From NCBI GenBank assembly GCA_029237695.1, contig CM055266.1:6768064-6832063 (forward strand): 64,000 bases of DNA, given 5' to 3'. Below the pieces are notes generated by a model. The model was not told the DNA's origin, ran no database searches, and saw only the letters and a program-made list of their open reading frames with translations. Of the stretch, positions 20,851 through 33,300 are shown one piece after another. The translations under genes were made by a program, and so were the position numbers. The number at the start of each line of letters is the position of its first letter. Position 1 is the stretch's first letter. This stretch comes from Conchocele bisecta (Eukaryota; Mollusca; Bivalvia; Lucinida; Thyasiridae).

Positions 20851-21065
20851 GTACACAATTCCTTGCCATCCTAACTGTAATTGTTAAGTGCCTTCTGTAA
20901 TAGCTTTCTTGTGTCTAAGACTAGAATGTGACGGACAAAACTATCTGTGATATCATTTTAAGCTTATTTTGAAACATTATTAGTTGTTATTGCCATTTAT
21001 CACAATGTACTTTATAGAATGTATGAACACATGTGTAAATCATCAAATCCTTTTATAATTTGTGC

Positions 21066-21198
21066 AACAATTCTGCAAAAACCAGGAACACTCTTTTACG
21101 ACGTTTCGGCACAAGGCCTTTATCAAGGAATTAGTTTCTACTGAACGCTAAGTGGCATCCATTTAAAAGTGGGTTCCTGGTTTTTGCAGAATTGTTAC
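21066..21198. mobile_element. short inverted-repeat element (AATTCTGCAAAAACCAGGAAC)
   Basis: Ends 'aattctgcaaaaaccaggaa' and 'ttcctggtttttgcagaatt' bound about 85 bp; internal 'aaggcctttatcaaggaatt'. Confidence 0.82.
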
Positions 21199-21258
21199 AC
21201 ATACTAATTGTATTATTGCGGAAAGATTACTTTTATCATTTTAAAAGTGTTTGCTAGT

Positions 21259-21747
21259 TAAAGGTACATGCCCACTCAGTCGGCACAAAATGTTCGTTTT
21301 ATCAGGGACACCATCCAAGACATTCCATGGCAAAATAAACTTCATTCACCATTACCCCACATATTGATTGGCATTATTATACATTTTATATCAGATGTAA
21401 ATTTCTACACTGATATCAGGGGCGATAACCGTGTTTCCTTAAAATGTTAACGGACATTACTAGTTATTGTCTGTATTTATATTTTGATGTGCAATGATCA
21501 TACTTTATAATTTGTCGAAAATGTAATTTTTTCAGGTCACCCATTTAATTAACATAAATAATTAAAAATAGCATGCCTCATTTGCATATGAAAATAGCCT
21601 AATACCATCGCGCGTCACTATCAGTAAAATATTTATTACTAAATGATTATATCTGTATAGCGGGCACTGGTGGAATGGCAACACAATTATGCTCTTATTT
21701 AATTCCTATAAAGAACATTTTGTGCCTACTGAGTGGGCATGTAGGAA
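21259..21747. mobile_element. TTAA-flanked MITE family I, uninterrupted copy
   Basis: 'ttaaaggtacatgcccactc' to 'gagtgggcatgtaggaaggg' then TTAA. Body contains 'gatatcaggggcgataaccg' and 'catttgcatatgaaaatagc', shared with 14679-15110 in reverse. Confidence 0.85.
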
Positions 21748-21939
21748 GGGTTAATATATGAATGTATGTGGCTGCAGATCAGTGGCTTGTTAGGACTATT
21801 TATTTAAAGACTTCTGGTGAAATGGTGTGATTTGTACTATGTAAATCCATAATGCGGAAATATTCTCATTTCCACTAAATCAATGTCAGAAGTGTTTTCA
21901 TAAATTTCATTCCACATAGACGTTTTCCTTTTTGTCGCG

Positions 21940-22090
21940 CCCGCTTGCAGACAGCGTGATATAGTCGGCACATTGGCATACGTACATCTGTCTGTATGTG
22001 CGTCTGGGTTAACGCTTTTTGGTTAAAGTTTTTTGATATACTATCAAAGCCTCGGCAGGCGCGACATGCGGGACACGGCCATCTAGTTTA
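21940..22090. mobile_element. element H, empty site copy
   Basis: 'gtcgcgcccgcttgcagaca' to 'gcctcggcaggcgcgacat'. Continuous where 13660-14220 is interrupted. Confidence 0.75.
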
Positions 22091-22594
22091 TAAATGCAGT
22101 CCACATCGGCATAAAATGTTTTTATGTAGAAAAATGCACCGGTTTCCTGACGAGATGTCATTCAGCTCTACTTACAGGCATCACAATAACACCTTTTTCA
22201 CCTCATCTGTGTTTATGCAGTAACTTTTGTATGTATATGTAACTAGATGGGAATTCATCACGAATCTGGCGCTCATTTTTGACATGAAACATTTTACACT
22301 GGCGCGGAATGCAGCACCAGTGAAATGAATAATCCTGCATGTGCTATGTGCCTATTCCTGATGGGAAAAAATACGTTTGTGGCTGTTACATTATCATGGT
22401 TGCACGTTATTTTGTGTGTACAACAATTGCATGGGAGTGAATTCTGGGATACAAAATTACAAAGTTTCAGGATACATAGGCATTAAATGTATAAATAAAA
22501 TACCGGTGTGTTGTTTTATTTCCATATAAGAGCAATTTATTTACATGTTCTGAATGCTAATGGATATATTTGCACTTGTGAATTAACCACTAAG

Positions 22595-22700
22595 AATTAA
22601 TTTAAATGCCGTAAAACACAGTAAAGTGCATTTCTGGACATCTAGATTTCAAAATTTGTCCTGGGGGCATGCCCCTGGACCCCCCTAGCATACTCGCTTC
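22595..22700 (+). mobile_element. fragment of element X
   Basis: 'gtaaagtgcatttctggaca' and 'tttgtcctgggggcatgccc' match 44120-44185. Confidence 0.75.
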
Positions 22701-22964
22701 TCTCTGTGGAGCTCGAAAATAGGATAACCCCCCCAAAAAAATGAAGAAAAAAAACATCCATAATGTTGTACAATTGAACCTGTGCTAAAGGCCACCTCCG
22801 AATAGCAATTACCTGTTTTTAGCAGCCAGGCTTTTGTTTCCCAATTATTCAATTACTACATAAATTTACCTATGAACAGAGACAACCTATGAATAAAGGC
22901 CAGATTTGTCTCTTCCTGTGGCTGGCCTTTATTCACAGGTTTGACTGTATATGTACACAGGTGA

Positions 22965-23395
22965 TTCTAGCGCGTCTTGGATGCTCAATTATTGTTTGTA
23001 TATACATAAAACACCTTTCTAAATAATGTACAAGACAATTAATATGTGTCCGGGTGTAAATATAATAGTACTTAGAAAGGTACAAAACTCCCATTCGCCA
23101 CCATTGTAACGAAAAGCCACGCGATGTAGTCATCTGGAACTGAAAAGCCACGCGATGTAGTCATCTGGAACTCGCCTATACAACGCATTACAGCCACAGG
23201 TGATTCTAGCGTGTCTTGGATGGTCAATTATTGTTTGTATATACATAAAACACCTTTCTAAACAATGTACAAAACAATTAATATGTGCCCGGGTGTAAAT
23301 ATAATAGTACTTAGTACTATTATATTTACACAGTATATACAAACAATAATTGACCATCCAAGACGCGATAGAATCACCTGTGTATATGGAGTGCA
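22965..23395. repeat. rearranged inverted repeat (CACAGGTGATTCTAGCG)
   Basis: The block 'acaggtgattctagcgcgtc' to 'gggtgtaaatataatagtac' (22968-23072) is repeated at 23208-23318 and then inverted at 23319-23390; 'aaaagccacgcgatgtagtc' is also tandemly duplicated at 23112-23160. Confidence 0.8.
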
Positions 23396-23817
23396 GATGT
23401 CTTCATCATGGCTAATGTGAAATGAAATCATGTCTATATCTATGGTCAGAATCATAGATATCGTATCATTCATGTGTACATAATATTGTCATTATAAATA
23501 AAGTGAATTTACTGTTACAACGTCTTAAACAGTTCTAATTATAATACCCACAACCACCCACAAGATCCTAGTTTGGTGCCAAGTCTATGACACAACTATG
23601 ACAGAATTTCCAAATCCATTATTCAGTTGCAGAGTTGAACCTCTATATGGATAAACTCCTATTGTATCATAGCCCAAAGACATTCAGCATTATACACGCA
23701 CCTGCTATAATTTCCAATATTTCCAATACCAAGTTGTTGTTTTGTGTATCTAAAGGGGTGGAGCTTAGAATGTAGTGTAACTAAAGGGGTGTAGCCTAAT
23801 TTAATGAGATGCCGTGC

Positions 23818-23882
23818 AATAATTTCCGTGCGTGTATCTGAAACGTATGGGCACTTACACGCACGGCAATTATTGCACGGCT
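23818..23882. repeat. short hairpin (GCCGTGCAATAATT)
   Basis: Arms 'gccgtgcaataatttccgtg' and 'cacggcaattattgcacggc' around 'tatctgaaacgtatggg'. Upstream, 'taaaggggtggagc' and 'taaaggggtgtagc' form a direct repeat. Confidence 0.75.
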
Positions 23883-24090
23883 GTTCCTCTCAATGACCGA
23901 ATGATGTCAACAGGAAATGTGCCAGACAACGCGTATATGACGATAGCAACGGCCTTCACGACGTAAACATGGCAGGTGAAGGGACCCCCCCCCCCACCTG
24001 GCACTAGAATTCTGATTTGACCGTGTCAATTCCGTGGCAGGTCGACACCATTCATTCATTCACTTCTTGTTTGAACACCGAGCTGTCAGG

Positions 24091-25057
24091 ATGTCGCTAA
24101 TTAGCACTCTGGACGCCGTGTTCACCATTTTGAAGCCACTGATGCCAGAGGGGGTAAATGCCAAACCGTTGTATCGCATACATCACGGGCATAAAACATT
24201 TACCCTAGAGGTCAATTGGAGTTTGAAACCACAGCAGCCTACCATAACTGCTGTGGTGAAGAAACCCAAACGATCTCGTCGTTCGAGGAAGGTTACTGGG
24301 ATTGAGAAGGCTCCCCTAGGGGAGTCACGCTCATCCGGTAACGGCCCTTCTCAGGGCCCCTCGACGACACTACACACCACCGTCGAGCCAGCACCCATGA
24401 TGCCACCGACGCCGACCACTACGACCACGACGACCACACCGACCACTCCTCCACGACGGGAGGAACAGAGTCCGGAGGCGAGCCCCTCGGGGAGCGCCAG
24501 CATAATCCCGGACGAGCTAAACTCGTCCCGGGAAATGCAACCGGACTCCGACAGCGACGACGAGTGGCACGATACGTCACTCGTCGTCCCACAGCCGCCT
24601 AGACGAACTCCGGAACCACCAACTACATCAATCGCCGGCACATCGACCGGCCGTTTCGACTACGACTGTGACTACAACGGACCCGAGATACTAAAAGTTG
24701 AGTTGCCGCCATCTACTGCCAGGAAGCACCACTACATCGTCAGAAACACGTCGACAGGACCCTTTCGAGCCATCGTTCACCCAACAACCGTCACAGACAT
24801 CAACGGATATACACAAGGGCTATCTGACCTGTACCTTCAATGACGGAGATTTACAGGGAGAAAGATACTACCAACACCAGATCACCAGCGAGAATGTCCG
24901 CGAGGTTAGAAAACAGATTCACCTCAGCAACAAGAACTACGGCGACGTGTCGGCAGAATTTGCCTCTTTAATGAGGAAACCAGGGCGGAAGCGAGGCGGC
25001 ATAGATCTCGGGGCCAGGATAGCCATGGAACGACCACCAATCACCACAGTATACTAG
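24091..25057 (+). CDS. unrecognised intronless ORF with +1 frameshift
   Basis: From ATG 24091 an open frame runs to TGA 24843 (about 250 residues). The +1 frame then gives good coding-like sequence to TAG 25055-25057, the switch being near 24815-24825. Visible parts: N-terminal MSLISTLDAVFTILKPLMPE with about 65 ordered-looking residues; basic KKPKRSRRSRK, possibly a nuclear localisation signal; a Thr/Pro-rich linker including an ACC/ACG run; acidic DSDSDDEW; and a C-terminal part with YIVRNTSTGPFRAIVHPTTV before the shift and KPGRKRGGIDLGARI after it. GC is far above its surroundings, there are no introns, and the area is transposon-rich. It may be a first ORF of a mobile element or a retrocopy. 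I do not recognise the family and assign no function. Confidence 0.5.
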
Positions 25058-26785
25058 GCGGCTGATTGCGAGCAGCAAACAACATACTCGGCGACCGTGC
25101 TCCGGATTACTGCGCGAAATTAGGTCATCAAATTGGTGACCGCCAGCAGTAATCCAATTCGCACATTTGTCTCTGGGGCCCTAAGCCCGCGAACTGGTTC
25201 TACCCAGATTGCACAATTTCAAAAATTCAAAATTCCCATTCGGCCCAAGTTTTTATTCCGCTTTTTGCGGACGGCGTGCAAGTCCATAGAGACAGTGCGG
25301 CCGTTAAACGTAAGCAAAAGAAAGAAAGAAAGTGGCAGGTCGAGCGATCAAAAACGGCTCCTGTCATTAATGAGCCGCGCCCACATAGAATTGCGCATGT
25401 GCCTACAGCCTTGGGGTTCAAACATTTCCCTCGTGCCACGGCAAACGTTTACACACGGCTGGACATGGTCGAACCTTATAATGCTGGGAATACTAATACA
25501 TGTACATGTATGTCACCTCCTTCCTATCTCCCATTCTTGGTCCGGACGCCCCCCCCCCCCCCCTCCCCTGCTCCCGGCCAAAAAAAAACAGAAGAAAATC
25601 TACAATACTAAATAGTTGGATGACTTTTTCGTGGCACTATGTGTCAGGAAATCGCATCTGCGGCGATCTAGTATTTAAAAATTTCCTGGGGAGGACCTCC
25701 AGACCCACCGGACTTTACGATTTCGTGCACGCGGAGGACGGGTACGCCAAATTTTAATTACAGACCCCCCCACCCCACCCAACTGCAATTATTTCTGTAT
25801 CCGCGCCTGGTATGGACCTGGAACCAGGTCATGTTATTCTAATTTCAGGGCTGAATATATTTGTTCTCGATGTAAATATTCCGTTCTGATTTTGGGATTT
25901 TCCCCCCAATGCAGCAGGTTAAAATGGGATCGAACCCGTTTGCCCGGCCTTACATGACCTTATAGCTGTTGATAGGCCGTAGGCGTTAAACACTAATAAA
26001 CAAACAAACAAACATACATAAGCCCTTCTCCAGTCACAGCCACATATGAGCATGGACCGCAATCTGACAAACCAGGTATTTACTGTAATTTACGACCTTT
26101 AAATATAAAGATCACAGTTCGCATTCACCATGTTCACGCAATTTACAATACAAAGGTCGCGTGAAGGCCTATATTTCATCCTAATAGACCCTACAATTAA
26201 TGAGAATAATATTTGTATTTTATGAATGAATACACATGTATGCAGGCTCATCAGGATCTGCACTTTTTGCAAGTAATTTTCATAATTTTGAGAACAAAAC
26301 TGGTGATGAACGTGGATGTGTCACATGGTGGTAGAGGACCATTTGAGCAATGCGTGTATGACATGAAGCAGATCCGTGCTAGGAAACGGAACGTACCCGA
26401 GCGTTAACGTTTTGTGACTGACAGTCGGACGGGATGGACAAGGATAACACTAAATGTCCCCTCCACTATCGTGGTGGGACATAAACACTTTAACAGTGAA
26501 ACAAGGTGAACAGAAGTCCTCAGTCATTTTGACCTTGGGCGATCGGACGTGGTATGCAAAACAAAGCACAATCCATAGACACACATTGTGGCCAAATATT
26601 ATCAAAATCGGTGAAGAGGTTCATAACTTATTGAAAGATGAAAGGTGTTACTGACGAACGCACGCACGCACATACATGGAATAACGCTTTTTTATCCTCT
26701 ATTGCCTATCGGCGATGGGATAACAGTAACAGTGATCACTATGCAACGTTGCCCTAGCTCTTTGATGGAAGTTCGTTGGTGCCAC
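25058..26785. other. intergenic, repeat fragments, no gene seen
   Basis: Holds a fragment of element J near 25405-25482, a C-run at 25548-25562, a unit with 'ggggaggacctccagaccca' at 25600-25770 and SINE-like V at 25790-25995. The rest is unassigned. The longer open frames here overlap on both strands and have no consistent protein character. Confidence 0.55.
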
Positions 26786-27180
26786 AGGTTGAAGTAACGG
26801 ACCGAGGTATATAAATACATTAAATATGCCTAAAAGTATCCATAAATGAAAAAAACAATAAGCTAAACAAATGTTTGTAACACATTTTTTTTTAGATACA
26901 TTGTACATTAAATATGCCTAAAAGCATCCATAAATGAAAAAAAAATAAGCTGAAAAATGTGTTACTCCCTCTATAACACTTAAAGCTAAAAGAAAAATGT
27001 GTTACTCCCTCTATAACACTTAAACAAAAAATGTGTTACTCCCTCTATAACACTTAAGTGTATGACATTAAGTGTTATAGAGGGAGTAACACATTTTTTT
27101 AGCTTATTTTGTTTTCATTTATGGATGCTTTTAGGCATATTTAATGTATTTATAGACCTCGTCCGTTACTTCAACCTGTG
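26786..27180. mobile_element. hairpin MITE family O, enlarged copy with one-arm tandem repeats
   Basis: Outer ends as in 16715-16872. The arm 'tgtgttactccctctataac' occurs three times in tandem (26957-27057) but only once, inverted, on the other side (27070-27100). Confidence 0.85.
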
Positions 27181-27477
27181 GTCGGTGTCATTACATGAAC
27201 GAGAACAGGATTGCTTTATTCTGTGCATTGAAATTTATTTTGTTATCTCGTTTAATTATGCTATGCTGACATATATCACCTCGTATTAACATGTACAATG
27301 AACGGAATGAAATAAAAATACTTTGTAGATCTACCACTGGCAATATGCCTATAAAATATAGGCTACATGTATCTAGCTATCTCAGGCTATGTTGGTTTTG
27401 TCAGATGTTGAAATACGTGTTGGGTTCCCGTGCTCCGGCGCCTTGAACGCAATATTCTAAAATATTTTCCCACTGTG

Positions 27478-27920
27478 AAGGTTGTTCGAATTTACACTTC
27501 GACCAGTCCACAGGAGATGTTCGAATTTACACTTCGACCTGTGGACTGGTCGAAGTGTGAATTCGAAAAACCTTCACAGTGGGAAAAGATGTTAGTTAGT
27601 CACAGGACCTGGGGGCCGTTTCACTGAACTGCTTACGACTAAATGTTCGTAAGTGCAAACTTATGATAGTCTGTAAATTTCATATTAACAATGATTTCTT
27701 GTAATCAATGATTGGATTTACATTTATTGAGCATCGGCTGCATATGCAGCCTATGCTCAATAAATGTAAATCCATCACTTGAAATTTACAGACGATCATA
27801 AAGTTGCACTTACGAACACTTTAGTCTTACGAAGTTTAGTGAAACGGGCCCCTGTGGACTGGTCGAAGTGTGAATTCGAACAGCCTTCACAGTTGGAAAA
27901 GACTTTAGTTAGTCACTGTC
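27478..27920. mobile_element. nested inverted-repeat elements
   Basis: The outer element has 'ttcgaatttacacttcgacc' (twice) pairing with 'ggtcgaagtgtgaattcgaa'. Inside lies MITE N (27609-27853), 'gggggccgtttcactgaact' to 'tagtgaaacgggcccc', with its own 'tgatggatttacatttattgagcat' hairpin. N also occurs at 45887-46090. Confidence 0.75.
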
Positions 27921-28110
27921 TTTGTTTTGTAACTTCGTAGCTCATTAAATCTAAATTAGCTGCACGTTTTCCGATTTATAGGCAATTGGTTGCACTATAT
28001 CGCTACACCACAGTCGGCGGTATAAATATGCGGAATAACATTTGCATTTCGCGCACTAAAATATAGCAACAGTCTGCAGGACGTTCACGTTCATACTTCG
28101 CTATATTGTT

Positions 28111-28527
28111 ATTATAGGAATGAATGGCCTTTTTGTGGAATTTATCGGGGTATAAACTTGGAAAAGTCGCGGGAATACTGGACGAAGGCCGGAATGCCTC
28201 GTCCAGTATTCCCGCGACTTTTCCAAGTTTATATCCCCGATGAATTCCACAAAAAGCTTCGTCCAGTATTCCCGCGACTTTTCCAAGTTTATACCCGATA
28301 AATTCCACAAAAAGGCCATTCATTCCTTATAATTCCAGCATTTGAAATAAATTCATCAAGAAAATGTGTTTATTTTCCGTTTTCTTAATAATTATTTTAA
28401 CTGCGCCTCACGGTTACGGAAAGTAGTTCGGCGTGGGAGTTTACTGGGATGTAAATTTTGGACAGAGACTTGCTACGAGCCAATCAAATGTTAGGGAATA
28501 GTGTAAATATTTTTGTGCTGGAATTAT
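28111..28527 (-). mobile_element. MITE family G, reverse copy with duplicated arm
   Basis: Full copy in reverse. The arm 'cgtccagtattcccgcgact' to 'gataaattccacaaaaa' is present twice (28199-28255 and 28259-28315). Confidence 0.88.
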
Positions 28528-29101
28528 TAAGAGACAATTCTACAATATGAGACAAATATATTATCATAAATTCAACTAAAAAAGTGTGTAATTGCATGTA
28601 GCAAACTTCTTAGGTCATTCTGTACGAAATAAAAAGTACACAATGCAAAGAATGCTTCAAATGCTAATTTGGAAATACTACTCCGTCATAACGCTCATGT
28701 AATACAATGCAATGTAATGTAATTAGAGTTATCACATGAAAACCGTGTTATGACGTGGTGTAACCCATTTCATAAGTGTGATATGACACATGTGTATATA
28801 ATCAGTAACACCTACAGCGAAGTTTATTGGCTGGCCGCATCACTCTAATTATATACGTATTCGTATTATGCGCCAACTGAACGATATGGAAAACAAAACG
28901 AAGACGTTCCACAAATGACGTCCCTAATGGCGCGACAAAGCAACGGTGTTTTGAAATTGACATCATCCTACTTTAAACGTCATTAGAGGCGTCCGTGACT
29001 CAGTAGAATCAATACAATTGTTAAAATGCGCTTCAGTTATGTATTAAGTGTTTGCAAAGAACGGGAGCCTATTATAATATGTCATATTTATAAATAGCCA
29101 T

Positions 29102-29164
29102 AGCTGGCAACAATATATTACATGTAGGCCTAATAGGCCTACATGTAATATATTGTTGCCAGCT
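29102..29164. repeat. perfect 30-bp-arm palindrome
   Basis: Arm 29102-29131 (agctggcaacaatatattac...) is exactly reverse-complemented at 29135-29164; the spacer is 3 bp. Confidence 0.95.
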
Positions 29165-29307
29165 AGTATTACAACTTTATTTCTTGGTGGAGCTTTTCAA
29201 CTCGTTGCGAAACTTATAGTGAATGGCGTCTTCTCACTGAAACGTATGAGATATATCCCAAGTTTACTGCTATTTGGAGTGTGAAGTCATTAATTGATAA
29301 ACATAAT

Positions 29308-29445
29308 CTCAAACTCGTTTCCATTTGATATTCATGAGATTTATGAAACACGTCAGCAATGTTATGCACCTCGCCAGATGCTCAGTGCATACGTTGTGCG
29401 TGACTCCGTTCATAAATCTCATATCAAATGGAAACTCGTTTGAGA
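29308..29445. repeat. inverted repeat with about 40-bp arms
   Basis: 'atctcaaactcgtttccatt' to 'gatttatgaa' pairs with 'ttcataaatctcatatcaaa' to 'cgtttgagat'; the loop contains 'agcaatgttatgcacctcgc'. Confidence 0.85.
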
Positions 29446-29517
29446 TCCTCCATTTGTGTCAGAACTAGATATAAATACTACGAGCTGTATCCCAAAAATT
29501 ATATTTATACATAATAC

Positions 29518-29830
29518 ACAGGGGCTGATCCAGCATTTGGGGAACGGGGGTGGGTATGGCGGGGGGGGGGGGGGGTGGTGTCTATTTTCGAAGGTAACTC
29601 TTGCACGTGAGTAATTGCAAGAGGTACCGTTCGCAACTAGGGAGTTGTCCTATTTTCGAGCTCTTCGACATGCACTTTCCTCAGTTTTAAAACGGCATTT
29701 AAACAACTCAGAGTCCAAATGGTAAACTGTGATCTATGTAAACTGGCTGAACGGGGGCGGGGGTGTTGCAACCCCGGACCCCCCCCCCCCCCCACCCCCC
29801 CCCCCCCCCCCCCCCCCACCAGATCAGCTC
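29518..29830. mobile_element. diverged element X with G- and C-runs
   Basis: 'caggggctgatccagcattt', a G-run at 29560-29573, 'gtaaactgtgatctatgtaa' and 'gttgcaaccccgg' match parts of 43994-44220 in mixed order; long C-runs at 29779-29817. Confidence 0.6.
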
Positions 29831-30095
29831 CGGATACATGTATTATTTGGACCAGATATATCGTAAATAGCCAGCTTCGTGTAATGTGCACGTGCACCAT
29901 CTTTGAAACAGACTATAGTTTGTGGAATGTTACCTGTATTGCAGACGCTTAGCTGGTATGATATTGTGTGTAATAAGCGTTTATCATGGCAGATCAATGT
30001 AGAGAACAACGTTATTCGATTACGCTACCCGAGTATAATCATTGTCGAATACGATCATTGTAGCCGTGTCAAATCGTCAGCGAGTCATCGGATGT

Positions 30096-30319
30096 TAAAG
30101 GTACATGCCCACTCCGTAGGCACAACACGTTCTTTGTATTAATTAAATAAGTGTGTAATTATGTCACTATTCCACCAGTTCTAAAAATTACGAGTGCCCA
30201 CTATACATATATATTCATTTAGTAATGTTTATTTTACTGATAGTGACTCGCGGTGGTATCAGGCTATTTTCATATGCAATTGCAACATTCTGTGCCTACT
30301 GAGTGGGCATGTACCTTTA
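30096..30319. mobile_element. TTAA-flanked MITE family I, internally deleted
   Basis: 'ttaaaggtacatgcccactc' to 'gagtgggcatgtacctttaa', 224 bp. Keeps only the sequences near both ends. TTAA at both borders. Confidence 0.88.
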
Positions 30320-33300
30320 ATTAAGTTTTGAAATATGATGGTCCGTGTGGGTAGTGTGCGTCTCCAAATTATTCATATTCAGGATGGTGTGAAAACCCAT
30401 TGGCATCATGAAGCAGTTAACTATCTGCAAAGTAAAAAGCAGTAGATCTATATTCAAAAGAGAAAGTAAAGAATGGCAAATTTAATGGTATGTGTCTCAC
30501 ATATGCACAGAACGTGATCCTCATGCTAGTAAAACGTAATTAAAGTGCAGAGCCATAATACAATTATGAACCCAATTGTACCTGTAAGTCGCCTGGGAAA
30601 AATCGTGGAATACTAAAAAAGTTGAGTTTTTTAATTGAAAAATAACTAGCATGACGAACGCTATTTGTTTTCTGCAGTTGATGGTTACTAATTTATTTTA
30701 TTTAAATTAATTATGCTGGTGCATAATATCTGGGTCTTGGAACCAGACATAATGAAAACTTCTTTCTAAAAGTAGTCCAGTATCATATCTGAGGCCCCAT
30801 CTGAGACACATTGCCTTTACGACTACTACATATAACATATATTTGTTCTGAATAAATGGGGCTTATGACATTTGCGACCAGCATCGACCCAGACCAGTAT
30901 GTACATCCATGTACTCTGATCAGTGTTTGTACTGTTCGACATTCAGTCGACGAAACGCCATATATATGCTTAAAACAAACAATCTACATTTTCTTTCATT
31001 TTTTTTAAAAAGAGTGATATTTAACAAGGATGTAGGGTCTATGCCTGTGTCTGTATTTAACTATTAATCGTAAACGAATGCAAGTAAATATCGCACGGTT
31101 ACATGCTATTATAAAATATCTTGCAGTATTATTAAATATTCATTAAGTATGACAGCGCATCATACACTTATCTATTGGTGAAAGAAGTATCCAAAATACG
31201 GACGCGTTTATAGGCGAAGATTATATTATGTTAGCAGTTGGTAGTTCCATCGCGCGGATAAACATGATTGATCGATCGAGTTTGATACATCCATTTAATT
31301 TTCAACACTGCACTCATTATGACCATATTTACCAAATCAACAATAAGTTAACGTACATGCAAGATTCACATTCTAATTTGTGTGATATTCCACTTTAATT
31401 TGGACATCTGCATGAAGTGGTATAACATATGCATACCACCACCATATTATTCCCATGCATACTATTCATGTAACCATATTAAATGATATATATGTATATA
31501 TATCCCTTGTCTAGAGCGATGGTGGAATCGATTCGATTCATACTGGGATTATTTTTGCAATATACTATGTCGTATACATGTATCAGATGAGACATGTTTC
31601 AACTCGTTCTGGTATGTGTGTTTTTGGACCTCTAGAATGCTAGATAGATGTTTGATTAATTGTGTTTAACGGGCTGTCAACAACTATGGTTATTTTTGGC
31701 ACCGATCACTTAGTCCCAGTGCCTCAACGTAATCCGAGTACACTAATATTACAACACGTACAACTGGGATAACCGGCTTCAACACTCACGTACAAGAAAG
31801 CCAAATTGTAAGTGAGTTCCAAATCAAAGAGATCACGATTCTGGTATGGATACCCCGCACCGCTAACTGCCCAGCCAACCATCCACAGCTTGTCAGTTAG
31901 AGTAAACATGTTCCCACGGACAGGAAACTTTTTAAACGTGTTTTGTCAACAGCAAGCTTCAAGGGCATAAGCCCTGAACAGTGTGCAACACATGAGAAGG
32001 TCATGCTATCTAACCTTTGATTAGTAGCATATGTTATGTACATGTATTATAATTTATCAAATATATCTTAAAATATAAGATCTGACAATATCATAATATA
32101 AACAATTGAAAGTAGGCATAGGTGTATACAAATATAGGCTGGCAGGCAAAACTACACATTTTTTCCTCACAAATAATTAGTTATTTCAAATGAAATGTAC
32201 TCGTATATAAATGTATACTAATTAAGGAAGATATTTTTGAAACATTATACACAGTTTGTTACTGATCAATATATTATACAAAGTAGCAGGTTTTGTCAGT
32301 TATATTGGAGGCCACATTGAATTAGATGGAGCTTACATACTGTATTGCAATATGCTTTATTTTATCAAATTTATAGTTAATGTGTACTAATTCCAGAAGA
32401 TAGACATATGCTAAAGTAATTGCTCATCGAGCCAATCGTGGAAAGTGAGACATATTGGTCATGATGACATATGTCCGTCCGTCCATGGGAGAGACTGTCT
32501 TAAATGTACATCACGTATATCTCTCCAATCATAATCAGATTGTTTTATAACGTTTTTCACAAAATTTCCGTTTTTTTCTTAAATACCTTATACGTAGATT
32601 TGCAACGCAGAGTCCCGTCAACTTGAACATGAAACGTCAAACTTTGTTTTGTTACCATCCATACATGATTCCGTAGATCATCCATTTGGCCTTCCTACAC
32701 AAGGTCAATATCAAATTATATTGCGTTAACGGTTTTACGAAATTTGACTTAAACATTTTAAGTACCATATATACATGTATATCTAACCACATACATACAC
32801 CCTGATACGATCATTAAATATTGGGACTATCAATATACACTCGGACTAGCACCAGCCTAGACGGGCTCAACATGCGGGCTGCTCCCTTCTGTATGCATAT
32901 TGAACAACGTTTTCAAGTTTTGGCGGCCATCTTGGACGCCATATTATTTCAAATATAAAATTATTAAAGCTTTAATATTATTGAATGTAACTCCAAGATA
33001 ATTAACACTCAATTCATATATGTTGTGAAGAAAATGTAACTTTTACCTATTTTGTTGGCATTCTTGGCACCCATATTGGATATTTGAAAGGTTAAGCAAC
33101 TCATACTTATTACAAATGTTAATATATGCATTGTTCAGTGATATGCTGCCACCCTATGTGTGAATATGTTCATTAATGTCAACTGTATGCGTTTAATAAT
33201 TTTATGGCCGCCATCATGGACGCCATCTTGAATTCTGGATTAAGCTCCAGTGGGATTCATGGGGAGTTTTGATATGTTTCTCCTAATGATATTTCGGACC

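Noticed and set aside
24351..24641. Minus-strand ORF of 96 codons rich in Gly and Val
   Set aside because: Antisense shadow of the Thr/Pro-rich linker of the + strand ORF.
25133..25757. Overlapping open frames of 70-160 codons on both strands
   Set aside because: Low-complexity Pro and Lys runs from C- and A-tracts; they include part of element J; no consistent frame.
29770..29820. Long C-runs as a possible functional G-quadruplex or telomere-like tract
   Set aside because: They look like part of a diverged element X and are prone to sequencing error; nothing supports a function.
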